NCBI GenBank assembly: GCA_964035795.1
Contig: OZ038322.1
Coordinates: forward strand, 10,804,038 to 10,868,037
From: Pterobdella sp. o SKG-2022
Lineage: Eukaryota > Annelida > Clitellata > Hirudinida > Piscicolidae
Direction: 5' to 3'
Length of the DNA: 64,000 nucleotides
Part shown: one piece after another, positions 13,701 through 26,500 of the stretch
How the letters are laid out: every line of letters begins with the position of its first letter
Position numbering within the stretch: position 1 is the first letter of the stretch
Notes under the pieces: model-generated
Database searches by the model: none
Told to the model about the DNA's origin: nothing
Seen by the model: only the letters and a program-made list of their open reading frames with translations
Position numbers and translations under genes: made by a program

Positions 13701-15410
13701 ATAACTTAAATAGTTTTTAGATCTAAAACCATAAATAGATTTTGCCATAATTCGCAATATTTTATGCTTTGATTCTAATCACGTTTCTAAATCCTTTTTG
13801 TGTTTTTGCTTTATTTTTTTTTTGCTAAAGACGTGGGTTTTGTGTTAGTTCAATATTTTTTATAAATTCTTTATCTTTTTGACACAAATCACTAATGAAC
13901 TAAACTCAATCTACTAGTTGGGTAGTGAAGGCAGTGTTGAGATTTGCAAGTTGCCATTCAGTCTGCCACCACAGTCACACAACACTGCCACCCTCCTCTT
14001 CAACTTCAATGACATCAACCACAATCAGTCACTCAAAACTGTTCTAACCTACATCACCAAGGTCGGTTTTCCATGCTGATTGATACCATGGTAGATTTTT
14101 TTTATATAAAAAAGGCCTTGTTTGATTTACTGCATTAATTTTTACAATGTGAAAGTTAATTTATTTGGTACCAAAGATCTTTCATAGCATTTTTGAGGTT
14201 AATCTTTTGTGGAAACGTTCGTTTTTTCTCAAAATCAACATTTTTTTGATGAATAGAAAATCTATTTGAAATCAACCATGACCTCATCACTCATTTGCAC
14301 TTTACAGAGCAACGATGGTTCGTCGGCAGAGAAACTGGACTTTCGTCTTAACATTCCCTCATGCTCCTTCCTCCAGTCCCCTTCTGATGTTGACAGGTGT
14401 CTTAACGTTAATGTCACTTGTGTGTCTTTTGATTTTCATGTTTGATTATATTTTTTGAAGATGGCAACCTTCTTTTAGTTTCAAGACATTTTGCATTTTC
14501 AACCAATGAGTGTTGATTCATAATTTATAAAATTTATTGAGAACTTTTCAAATAGCAGACAAATGATGATAAATCTTTAATAATCCTCTTGTTTATCGTG
14601 ATAAAATTGACATAAAAAAAGTTTGATTAATTGAAATATTATCACCTTCAAGTGATAGTTTCGCAAGCTTACTGGCCAGCGGAAAATTGTTAGAGAAATA
14701 CTCAGCTTCCACCACCACTAACTCCCCACTAAACCACATTCTCTCCAACATTTCTTCTCTCGCTAACTTTAATGGTTGTTTAAATATTCTATAACTTTAT
14801 TATAACGCAACAGCAATAACGCCATCACAACAGTGATAGAGCAGCTACATGACAGTGTTTCATTATACAGTAAATCAGTGCAGGCCAATCATGTGTGTTT
14901 GCTCATTAAGCTGCTGGTTCGTGCTTCTATCAGTTGCCATATTTTTCAATATGTATGATTATAAGGGTTATAAGCAGTAAAAGCTGCTTTGTTTAAATCT
15001 CATTTTAAACGCGGTTTCTGTGTTTCTAATCATGATGTGATTTAATATAGAACTTCAATTAGCTTCGTCATTTTAAAATAGCAATCATATAATTATAGAA
15101 ATTGTTTTTACATGAGTTTATATTTGTAGTAAAGCTCCATAAAAACAAAGTTCATGTTAATTTCATGGAGCTAGTAATAAATAAATTATTAGATCATAGA
15201 ACATTTGCAATAATCAATAACAACTAAAGGCTCAATACAAGCAACTGTGGTGTTAAACAAATGAAATTATCTTCACAGAACCATGACTCATTATCGATAG
15301 AAGGCAAGTCTGACAACTCAGCCCTCCTCAAGTCCTCCATCAGCCACGTCATTGACATCATCAACAACCTCAAGAGCAGCACTGGTCTGCTTGATAGCAC
15401 GATCAGCTGA
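4783..15410 (+). CDS. AP3D1: AP-3 adaptor complex large subunit delta (36 exons, 1,290 aa)
   Basis: Large subunit of the AP-3 heterotetramer, which sorts cargo from endosomes/TGN to lysosome-related organelles. Exons: 4783-4884, 5067-5162, 5272-5352, 5422-5502, 5669-5776, 5919-6048, 6297-6436, 6610-6683, 6936-6985, 7101-7150, 7474-7522, 7705-7757, 7978-8070, 8235-8383, 8568-8694, 8825-8928, 9127-9403, 9508-9653, 9800-9910, 10042-10093, 10177-10245, 10432-10510, 10972-11159, 11749-11831, 11950-12232, 12368-12490, 12565-12738, 13101-13145, 13239-13289, 13372-13428, 13554-13637, 13918-14061, 14308-14396, 14659-14774, 14834-14916, 15279-15410. Residues 1-590 are the adaptin HEAT trunk, very close to animal delta (MALKKVKGTLERVLDKNL, LILQCLDDKDESIRLRALDL). 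GLDLDKWINDPPSES opens an acidic hinge, followed by three lysine-rich blocks. The ear (about 1025-1290) keeps EKLDFRLNIPSCSF and VQANHVCLLIK. All phases close. The four small exons between 13101 and 13637 are the least certain part. Confidence 0.94.
10972..12738 (+). other. Lysine-rich hinge blocks of AP-3 delta
   Basis: Three separate exons (10972-11159, 11950-12232, 12565-12738) each encode a run dominated by Lys with Glu/Asp, for example KKSKKKLKKNKKKDKKNK. Vertebrate AP-3 delta also has a lysine-rich hinge. Here the low-complexity segments are separated by ordinary acidic sequence, including DPHKLLDINLDE, which matches the conserved DPYRALDIDLD-type motif. Confidence 0.85.
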
Positions 15411-18400
15411 TTGAGGAGTGACAGCGACATTTTTGTTACGGGAGCCTTGAAACACTACCACTTTTGTACTTTATTTAAACTAATTTAATTTTTTTTTTGC
15501 AATTTTTTGGCATAATTTACAAAGATTCAGTCATGTACTCAAATGGTTATTAAGAGAAAAAATTTGAATTTAAGTGTTCAATTATAAATTTAACGATTGT
15601 ATAAAGAATGTATGAATATAATTTAATGTCAATTTGCTTAAATGAATCAAGGTCTATCTCAAATGTGTAGAATGATAATACTCTAGATAATTAGAATAAG
15701 TTTATAATTATTATTTTTAAAATATGTACTTAATGATTGCTATTTATAATATTTCAAATTCATAATGTCTTATATCATGAGTGTAAAATTTGGCATATGT
15801 ATAGCGTTTTGTCAAACCCGTCTTTTTAATTTATGATTCATACCCTAATAACTCATTTTTTTCAAAATAACAACTTCATTTTTGATTGTTTCAAAATTTT
15901 TCATTTTTGAAACGATTTTTATTCTGTTGTATTCTCACAATTGTACATTTGCCAGTGAATGTTTCATAAAATCATTCCAAACAAATTGTTCATGCTGCGA
16001 CCAATATACTCTAAGAAGCATTTAATCACTATAGGCGCGTAACTCGCTATCTCTATAATATCTATCAGTTGTACCAACGTGTTACCTATAGTTCTCAATG
16101 TATTTGGATCTACTACTTTGATTGTTGACACTTTGCTACTTCTTCAAACTTTGTCTAGATTTAGGCTCTCAAAGGCTACTTCGCTATTTATTTTAGCTTT
16201 GGGATATCTGGTTTTAATGAACTTAGATGTCGTCGAATATTTATGTTTAAATATTGCTTGTAACTTTAAAATATACTGGTCATTTAATTTTTAATGAAAT
16301 GATAATAGATACTAATATTAAAATGTAATTTATAGCTGTTAAATATAAAACTTAATTCGATATCAAACTAACTGTTAACTTTTGAGGTTGAATGCAAGCT
16401 GATCTTGAAACTTAATAAACCGCTCAAGACATCATTATGCTATTCATTTCAATACTTGAACAAAAATTCAAAAAAAAATTGTTCGACGCTGCAGCAATAA
16501 AAAGTTAGGAACCTATTCGATGAACGAAGATTATTTCGGGGTCTAGAAAGGCCAGTATAGTTTATACAACACACTTATACTAGCGTTTCTAATCCCTGAT
16601 TTAATCAAAAACTGTTCAAACTAAAATCGACAAGTATTTTTATCTAAAAACGGTTTAATATTAAGTCTAAATAGCATTTCGTAAACTTAGCTATTAAGAG
16701 TTTGGCTTAAATACTAAAATTTAGCTGGGTAAATTTAAAGTTTCATCGAATTAACGCAGTGCATTATCATTAGATCATTATAGAACTTGGCATCCGTGCT
16801 GAACCATTATTTCAGTTCTGATTTGGTTTTCAGTATCAACATTAAATTTATTTGGTTATTATCTCTACACCGGAAAACTTTCCAATCTATTCACAAAGTT
16901 TGTTTAGGCACAATCTTATTTACGATTAACTTATCGCAATAAAACAAAAAAAGTGTTATTTTAGTGGCATGAAACTAATAAACTAGCTAGATTTTCATAT
17001 ATTCCTTCCATTTCATTTTTTAATTTTTTAAATGTCTTGTTTTTTTCTATTCGAAAAACCTTTTCATAGTCGTCTGAAGATTACTGATAGAATCTAATAC
17101 AATGTATATACTGAAAACATCTTTTTGTAATTTTAAATATTAATATACTATGTTGAAATCGTTTTACTATATAAAATTCCATCAAAGCAATTACAAGTTC
17201 TCTACATATTGATTTTTCGATTTCCATTTGCAGCAATGTAGTTTGAATTTTCTGTTTTAGGGTTGCCTAATTATCATCTATCTTTGAGTGCAAATGTGTT
17301 TGTTTTCTAAATGGTTTTATTTATTATTTTTTAATAAGAACTTATGGTTAGTGGATTTAAAAGTAGCATGGTTACCACGAAGTTTTAAAGTGTTCGCATA
17401 TTAGCGCCATTTCTTTCACTCAATTCATGTTTTACTCGAAAAATTAAAAAGGTTTATTCTACGAACAAACTCACGAAGATAAATTTTACAAATCAGACTT
17501 CAGTGATGACTTGATGTAGGATCGTTGAAAATTGTTTGAAGGCTGAGCTTTAAAATATAATAAAATTTTGATAAAGAAATAAAACGTAAACTATAAAAAA
17601 AAGATTTGAAGAGTGTTTTTACTTACTCTCAAAACCTCCATTGAAGTAATTTGTTCATTTTATAGAAAATTTAAAACGTCTTGTACCTTTGAAACGTGAA
17701 ACATGGCGACCCTCCAAGAAGGCGTACCCCTTAATGACACATATTTTTGACGCATTTTTAATTATATAATCACTATAACAAGCCTATTGAAAGTTCTGAG
17801 AAATACTTCACTTGTGGTTCTTAATTTTTGGAATATCTAATAAGTAGGGTAGTCTGAAGCTGTTTCTATTGGGTTGGTTGCTGGTGAAGTGCTGAAAATT
17901 ACATTGTGGGTTAATTAAATAGGGCTTAGACCTATGCTGGTGTGTACAACTTTAGGGTTGTTTGATTTTTAAATGGTTATTGTCTTTGCTAGTTGGTAAT
18001 TTTTTTGTTCAAATGTTAATGTTGTTGAACTTGTTTTGTATTTTTTATCTTTTATATTAAGATTAAATTGCGAATAATGGATTAGGTATAGAGGTGCATT
18101 TTGGTAATGTTGATTGCGTGTAAAATGAGATTTTAAAGAAATGTATTCAATGTGAATGTATACAACTGTCTTAAGTGAATCTGGGAATAGATAGAAGATC
18201 TTAATTTATTAATTTAAATTTATAAAGTTTGCTTTGGGGTATAATGGGTTGTAAATTCTGGCCAAATCTGAGTTTTTAGCAATTATCATTATAAATGCTA
18301 AAGAAAGGTAATATTTAATGACAACCAAATTTATATTCTTCGATTTATAATCATAGCCGTAAGTTACCTAAAATTTATTCCGTGCAAGCTGTATACACTT

Positions 18401-18736
18401 TATCTTTCACTAAATCAGCTTTCTATTATGCATTTTTACATGCTTTTTTACTTTTGCTACTTGAAGATAATCGCAAGTTTTTATTTTAAATGAAATTTTC
18501 AATTTTTTGGGAAACCTTGATGATCAACATGCCATATTTTACTTACAAATTTGAGATAAAAGAACCTTTATAAAAAATATACCGTGACAAAAAGACAAAT
18601 TTAAAAAAAAATATATTATTAATTGTATTGTTTTCATTGCATATTCATTAAACTTGAAAAGTATTTTTCTACATTCAACTTGGTTTGCGCCAGTTATTAC
18701 TAAAGTAGTTATCTATTTAATGCAGGAGGTCGCGTG
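15411..18736. other. Intergenic region downstream of AP-3 delta
   Basis: About 3.3 kb of AT-rich sequence after the AP-3 delta stop codon. Open frames such as 16079-16294 are T-rich and lack splice or family support. A short GC-richer patch around 17700-17740 holds an ATG followed by 14 sense codons but no convincing continuation. I see nothing else I can name. Confidence 0.5.
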
Positions 18737-18809
18737 GTTCTCGTGGTGTAGTGGTTATCACGTTCGCCTAACACGCGAAAGGTCCTCAGTTCGAGCCTGG
18801 GCGAGAACA
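18737..18809 (+). tRNA. tRNA-Val (anticodon AAC)
   Basis: 73 nt that fold as a full cloverleaf. The acceptor stem GTTCTCG pairs perfectly with CGAGAAC, and the discriminator is A at 18809. The D arm contains the A-box (GTGTAGTGGTTATCAC). The anticodon stem TTCGC/GCGAA encloses the loop CTAACAC with anticodon AAC at 18770-18772. The T arm has the B-box AGTTCGAGCCT. It closely resembles metazoan nuclear tRNA-Val-AAC. There is no intron. The gene is solitary in intergenic DNA, followed by a T run (18811-18818) that would serve as a Pol III terminator. Confidence 0.97.
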
Positions 18810-18810
18810 G

Positions 18811-18818
18811 TTTTTTTT
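18811..18818 (+). terminator. Pol III oligo-T terminator of tRNA-Val
   Basis: Run of T residues immediately after the discriminator base of the tRNA-Val gene, the standard RNA polymerase III stop signal. Confidence 0.8.
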
Positions 18819-19312
18819 ACGAAATTTTACTTTATTAAACATGGAACTTAATTTAAAAAACTTAATATTTTTCTCAAAAAATATCTCAATAAAAGCTTCA
18901 CTTTTTATACCATCTTCTTGGTTTTATAGGAAAAGTTTTGAGCTCTCAGTTTCTTATGCTTTTCAAAAATGATTAATGCCGGTCAGATTGTTGAGAAAGT
19001 TGTTTGAATTTGAGTTTCATGTTGTTTACAATTCATAGTTTCAATAATAAACTTTTCAACACATTTAATCTTTTTTATTATTTTAGTTTACAAGTAAAAT
19101 TTTTACAAAATTAAGTGTGCTAACAAAGTTGTATGCAAAACCTGCGTACATAAAAATCTACTTTACAAACAATCAAGTCTTCAAATATTACTCCTAATTG
19201 TATTTTTATCCTATAAAAGCTATAAATAATAAAATCATTTAAAGATGTTCGTAAGAAAGTTTCTTAAGTACATAATCAATGAAAAACAGGTGTGGAGCTG
19301 CGAAATAACAAA

Positions 19313-19372
19313 TCATTTATACATTTGTCTTGCTAACGTTTTGACCTGCGCTTTTTTATCAAGCTCCCCGTC
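19313..19372 (-). CDS. Possible terminal exon of an unidentified minus-strand gene
   Basis: Read on the minus strand, a consensus acceptor (ttccag) is followed by 19 codons and a stop: DGELDKKAQVKTLARQMYK. The composition looks protein-like and the patch has a higher GC content than its surroundings. I could not find matching upstream exons between 19373 and 20550. It may be a chance frame, and I do not recognise a family. Confidence 0.18.
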   Translation of the reverse strand, partial: DGELDKKAQVKTLARQMYK

Positions 19373-20222
19373 CTGGAAACACATTACGTAATAATATTAG
19401 TGCATTTCTATTGCATAATAGTTATTCCTGTCAAACTAAAATTCGATACAAATAATTTGTTTTTACGTAATGATGAAAGTGTTTTGGGGTGCCAATAAGA
19501 GTTTAATTATTTTGGTTGCAATTCAATTAATTAGAATGCTTTTAATATAACCTTTTTTAATTAGTTTTATTTTTCGTTATTTCACATTTATTATATAACT
19601 CTATTTTAAGGAAATATTATTAAAAGTTCAAACAAAAATTATACTAGGTAATAAAAATTCTAATTAAAATCATTTAACAAAAAAAAAAATTTTAGATCCA
19701 TATTTCTTTACTATAACATAAACTCTGCAAAAAATATTTCAAAACACACTGCATCTAACAATAGCTCATTAAACAAGTGACATTTTTCATTAAAATCATA
19801 AGAAGCTAAGATTACCCACTGAGTACGATCGATACCCGTGATTCTTAACCTCAATCGATATCATTGTGTCACTTCATATGTTTTTCATGATTCTCATATG
19901 AAGGTTAAATACTCATTATGGATAATAAGCCTCAAAATTGTGCGTTCAAAATAATCCTCACTTATCACGATGTTTAACACAATTAATAAAAGTTTATTTT
20001 ACTCTAAATCTATTTAATTTATCGACTATTATTATATTTTAGTTTAAAAATTGTTCACATGTTACTTATAATTAACAAAAATTGTGAATTGAAACCTCCT
20101 TCAATATTAATTCTTCTTATGATCAGTCATGTATTAATACTCAATCATATAGATGAGATTCATATATCTATTTCAAGTAGATCATCATACAAGCCACATA
20201 CAATATATAAACTACACTGGCC

Positions 20223-20280
20223 AAGTATATATAGTAGTTCGAACGCTTAAAAGTATATATAGTAGTTTTGAGCGTTCGAA
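20223..20280. repeat. Interleaved direct and inverted repeat upstream of the Ig receptor
   Basis: A 17-bp direct repeat (AAGTATATATAGTAGTT) occurs at 20223-20239 and 20251-20267. Interleaved with it is a 10-bp perfect inverted repeat, TTCGAACGCT at 20238-20247 and AGCGTTCGAA at 20271-20280, which could form a hairpin. The cluster lies about 270 bp upstream of the predicted ATG, where promoter elements are expected. Its function is unknown. Confidence 0.75.
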
Positions 20281-20550
20281 AAAGCAATAAGGAACTTTAA
20301 ATTTGTTTTTTTTAATGTCTATGAAATAAATTTGCAATAACAATAAGTGAAAAGTAATTGGAATAAACTGATTTAAATGATTTTTAATTTAAAACTCTAA
20401 AAAAGAAATAGTTCTTAGATTGTTTTCAAGTTCTAGTTTTATGGAATTAACAGCAAATAAATTTGGTGAGCCTTTTGATATAGGTCGTGAATTATAGTTG
20501 AATTAGTTGAAAGATAGCTTTACGATCGCATAAGTTTCATCGAAGATAAG

Positions 20551-23500
20551 ATGAAATTCAAAGACTTAAAAACGTTTATAACGACAATATTTTTTATTTT
20601 ATTCTCTACAACACAAGTATCTTCATCTTCTATCTACACATCTCAACCATCGAATCAAAGCGTTCAATTGAGATCTACGGCTTCGTTTGAATGTTCATTT
20701 GTATCGAACACAAGCTTGTTCATATTATGGGTTTTTATACCATCATCATCTCTGCCTCAATCGATCGAATATCCCAGGCCGCACGTTGTAAAGGCTCCCA
20801 TATTAGCACCTCCTACATTGCTTCAACAGCTAGTCCTTTTCACTGGTGAACACCGCTTCAAGGCGCCTCCCAACATGAAAGTACAAAACATCATCAGCAA
20901 TGGTGTTGTGGTGGGAAGTAGACTGGTGATTGAGAGGGTTGGAGTGGAAGATGATGGCAGATACTCGTGCTCTATTAGCGGAGGGAGCGCCGATTTGACT
21001 GCTACTCTTAACGTTATAGGTATCTTTTAAACTTTTAAATCAATTTCTTTATAAATTATTTGTTTTTTTATTTTCAGTGCAACCAGACAATGTAAGAATC
21101 GTGACCAATGAAAACCGATGGAGAGAAGGAGAAAGAGTTTGGTTGAATTGTTCAACAAAAGAAGGAAACCCTCATCCAAAATTAGAGTGGTTGAGAAATG
21201 GAAAAAGTATACAAGAAGGATGGATAAGTGAAACCGGAAATGAGGGCAGCTCCAGACCTAGGAGTTTGGTAGCAAAAGAAGTCCTTTTGGCCGATGGTAA
21301 AAAGTTTGGTAAAGTTTCTAACAACCTACTTTATGTACTCAGTCACAGAGACCATTTCGTAAACTTCACATGCGTAGCCGTACCTTACAAATCCCCTATT
21401 AACCAATACAATCCCCTGTCTCAAGCTTCTAGAACAATACTCGTTGAATGTAGGTTTAATGTTATATATAAATTTGTTTAATAAAGAAAAATACAACATA
21501 TGTCTAATAATTACGACAGTTTCCCCCATTATCAACATGGGTCCCTTGGCTAACCTCGTCATTCTAGAACACTCCAACCTCCTTATCAACTGCTCTATCC
21601 GTTCATTTCCAATCACATCCTCTCGAGATGTCACGTGGTACTATGGAGACGCCCCCATTGGTTAGTTGATTCATTGGTGCTATTTTCATGATATTCTACG
21701 TTTATCTTTCGCCTTTTCAAAATTTTAAATAGAGTTCAGGTTGCAAACTTGCTTAACTGGGTATTAAGTTATATAAAGGTGAGGTTTTTGGAAGTTTAGA
21801 TAAATATTTTCTAATGTACTTCAAAAATGGTTTTGCTTAATGTAGAGGTTATGGAGTGATAAACGCTGCAGAAATAACAAAGATAAGCGATTATATAAAT
21901 TTACTTTTAAAATACGATCTTTCTCAGTGCGAAATTTTTGTTTTATTAACTAAAAAATTACGGTGCTTGGTGAGTTCAAAATTTACGAGTGAGGTTGGAG
22001 TGAGAATAAAAGTCAGTTGCATAACCTGAGAAACCAAAGCTGTTTGAGGTTTTAGTTCGACGTTTTTAGTTTCAAAATAGCGTTTATGTAGAGTTTTGCA
22101 TAAAGAATTATGCAAATGAACGCGTGGAAGCATACAAAACGTGTGAATTATCGTTATGAAAGATGATGATTGTGAGGCGTGGAGAGAAGAGTGATGCAAA
22201 ACATACCGTGGTGATTAAGCATGCAGCCCAAGACCTCCCGGTCAACTTTGTAAAGCTTCCTCGCTAGGTTTTAAGGCAGCTTTGAAGTGAAGTTTCTGCA
22301 ATAATTTTTTTCGAAATAAAATCCTTATTCTTAATTTCTACGATTCTTTCCATTACAGGTATAATATTAGAAAATTTTAAATAATAGTAGTTTTTATTAA
22401 AAGTAGGAATCTTTTTGTTAATAGTGTTACGTTATCAAGTGCCTACTAATATACAGATTACATTTTGTCATTATTACTGCTTTTATATTACTAATTAAGC
22501 ATGGCATAAAGAAATAGAAAAATACATTCGCATCAATCTAAAGTAGCTTCCCACTCACGAAAACAATCTTCCTCAACAGCTTTTAGGCGGTTTATTTAAT
22601 CTGGCATTCCAATCATACACCAAATCTGAAGTTGTATTCATAAATAGCATTTAAATGATATTGTGCTATTTTTAATTTAATATTACTTCTGTTTTAAGTT
22701 TTCTAAATTATAAAATTAAATCTTTACTCATAAGAATAAAAACTCTTGATGAAACTGGAAAACTTCGCTTCAAAACTCATAAAAGCTTTTCAAATCCTCC
22801 ATTAGCAAAAATCTCGTTTCAAATTAACCATTAACTTTCAACTTTTTACCTCAAGCCCGTTTCAATTTCAAAAAAGCAATTTTCCATTAGAAATTTTTAG
22901 AGGTTATTGAAAAGCACCCTCCATTACTTTTTTCATCTATCAATTTTTATTACTTCTGCAACATTTTCCTTCGTTGAATGCCATTACTGGACCTTTATGA
23001 ATATTTATGATTTAAAAACGCACCATTGCCTTCTCACGCAGTTATGTTAACTTTTGTTTAGACAAGTATATCATAACTATTTATTGTTTTCTTGCATATT
23101 TTAATGATTAATTGTGTAGTGATGAATTATTAAATAAAAGGCTACCTTCATAATGTATCTTTGTTTTATGTGTCAAATGCTCTCCATAATTTAACAGAGA
23201 ATTTTTCGCACATACGCCTTAGTTTATCTGTGTTTTAACCCACGCTATGGTATTTACAAACGTCTGAAACATAACTAATTGCTATCTCAAAAGCCTACAC
23301 TCCCTCCACCTACCCAATCACCAAGCCCCTAATTGCACCATGTGTTTCATAAGACTCAGATAAAAGACCATTGTATACATTATCATTAAATTGGGTGTGT
23401 GCATTTTGTATGTTTGTATAAATTTCATGTGGTTTCGAATATATCCGAGAGTCTCTGTATGTGAGTATATCACTTAAGCATTGATGAACCATTGAGAAAT

Positions 23501-26500
23501 ATTCAAGGGTACGCTTCTTTTATAGCAAATGATCATATAATCAAGTAATAAACATGAGTTTTGGATGCATTAATGCTTTAAAAATTTTAAAATATAATAG
23601 TGAATTTTTATATAACTTTGAATTTAAAATTTGAAGATGATGAAATTCATTCAAAACCAGGAAAAGAAAGTTAGGAAATTAAGCATTAGTCAATAGTAAA
23701 CTTCTGTCGAGAAAGTTGTTTTCTTAGGCTCAGACGTGATTAACACCATCGGTGTAAGAAAACTATAATTTAGACGTTTCAAAACTTTTAAAGGGATGGT
23801 AAGGGATTTTTAAAGAATATTTCATTAACAAATGTTAATAACAGTTCAACAAAAGCTTAACCCAAATGATGCAATATTTGATGCTTTTACTACGTATGTC
23901 AGTTCTAATTAATAATGATTTTTACGCTAAAATAAATTACTTTTATTTAAAAAAACCTTTTCAATTGTGGCTTTCAGGTTTGCTTATTATTTTGAGATCT
24001 GGGGTTATTATTATGAAAGGGTTTAATTAAATAAAGAGAATTGATTTATATCGAAAGACAATAATTCAATGATATTTCACAGTAGCTTAAACTTGTTCTA
24101 TCTTAGAACACGTCGTAGCCTTAGGCTGGTGTTTAATTTAAAGTGGGTTAAAGTTATTAGGAAACGACTAAAATGAGGAAATCCTAGTCGGGTTCGACTT
24201 GCTAATTGGGTTTCCAATGAAAAAAATCTTTCAGCGAAAAATGCTTGCCTGTGTAGTATTCATAAGGTGTTTTGTTGAGTTGGTAGAACAATAGAAGCCT
24301 TTTAAGATTGCATAGGTTACTTTTGAAAGCATGGAAGAACCCTTATGCATAAAATTCCATCTACATCTGCTAGTGGTTAATGCATGTAATTTATATCATA
24401 ATAATTGAGAATAAATTGAAATTAACCGGCAGTGTCCTTATCAATTTGTTCAATGATATATCTTTTTTAGAAGAAATCGCACCAAGTTTTAAATAAAGTG
24501 CATTATTCAAAAAATATAAAATGTTCATTCAATAGTGGGTGATAAATAACTATAAATTCAAAAATTTAAAAAAAAACATAAAAATGAAAAATAAAATTCT
24601 TCCATTTTGTTATATTGAATGGGAAAACACCAAAGTCGCAAAACTGCTATAATAAAAAGAAAGCATGGAAACAATAGAAGAATCGATAAGCCAAATAGCA
24701 AGACTGAGTACTGGAACCAGAGATAAGAGTCATAACAGAAAGTTGCGACTACCATTTGATATTTATCGCATTGTAACACAACTACAAAACGCGGTTCACT
24801 CTCGATCTGAAAGATTATCTAGATTAATAGAAACTGGGAGTTTATTAAGTATGAAATACATTAGATGAATTTTATATATTTATTGAAGTTAAAAATTTTA
24901 ATTGGGTTTTATTATAAGTTTGTTTCAATAAATATTTTGTAGGTTGATGCATAGCTTAATGGAAGCGAATTGATGAAGTTCATTGTTCATGAAACAAAAG
25001 ATACAACTCCTATAATGAGTATTCCAATCTCGTAAAATAATTAAAAATATTTAAAGCTTATTTTCTTACTTTGAAACGAGAAATATGTCGAAACATGTAA
25101 ATCTCAATAATTATTATATCAATTACAGCACCATATTTATCGTATCGTTGCATTATTATCAGCAAGTCTAAGTGGCAGTACTTCCAACTGATAAGTTTCA
25201 CAAGCCAGAACCGACATTATGCCCAGTTTAAAACTTTCATGTTTCAAATAATTCCCCTACATACGTTTCCTAATCTTTTAGTTTCATATAAAACATTTCG
25301 CAAACAAAATTAGTTTCGGTTCTGGAAATTGTGAAAAGTTATATCGGAATCATTGACTTTTTCGTGGAATTTCTGATATTCCAATCCTTATGCCTTATTG
25401 AAAGCAAACAAAAGAATCGGTTCTAAGAAAGGATTGATTAAATAACTTTTATTTATTAAATTTTTATCTTTATTTCATTGCCATTAAAATCTTTTAAAAC
25501 ATTCATGAAAAAAGGCAGACTATTATGAGGTTATATTTCTTGGTTCAAATACATCAATACAATTGAATATGCAAGTTTTAATGCAGGCAATGATATATTT
25601 TCTGCCGAGTGATATAGAATCCATGTTGATTAAGACCATCTAATGGGCTTCTGTTTGCATCTTTTACTCTACTTGTTTATTGTTCTTAATAGAAATTTAT
25701 TATGCTTTTTTGAAGTGGTGTTTTATAGCAATTATTTTGTTATAGAAACCTGATGAATAAGCTTATTTATACTGTTTCACAGAAGTATATTTACAAACAA
25801 CCAAAGGAATGTATAAATTTATAGAAATCTTTTTATGTTTGAGTTTCAAACTAAACCAAACAATCCCTTCTGATCTTTGATGTGCAAAAACTTTACAATA
25901 AATCCTATAACACAAACATCGTTATTTACCACTTAACTTATTACCCAAGTATGCTTCAAAGACAATGTGTTGTATCTCATGCGAAATATTATCCTAGAAA
26001 GTAGAGTATAATTAGAAATGAGTACAATGTAATCAAAAATCAATGATTGGTATTGAAGGCTGTTTTACTTGAAATTGTTTATCATTTGAGAACAAATCAG
26101 CAAAACAAAATTCAAGCGATGCGATTCAATTTTCGAGAAAATATTTTTAATTGAAATTTCGGCTAAACGATTAAATTGAAGTTGATGAGAATTTATAATC
26201 TTTTTTAAACGGTCGAAATTAAATCTATAAAATATTGGCAAAAAATTTCTTTAATAATAAAAATTTTGATGAAATAAACGTTTGTAAAAGGTTAAAATTT
26301 GACGTGGCAAAACGGATGGAAACTCATTTAAGGCTGAAATGATGGATGCAGTGGTGCGACTCAGACAAAATTAATGGGGTTTAAAAATATGGCAGCCTAG
26401 TTCGTTTCGTTTAAAACTAAAAAATTAAATTGAACTATTATTTTTTTAAAATTTTTACTTTGAGATTGCAAAAACAGATAAAGGTAATCGGGTTTTTTCA

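Larger units (their letters stand above)
18819..20550. other. Intergenic region upstream of the Ig receptor gene
   Basis: AT-rich spacer that should include the promoter of the Ig receptor gene. Apart from the repeat/hairpin cluster at 20223-20280 and the weak minus-strand exon candidate near 19313, I see no features. Confidence 0.5.
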
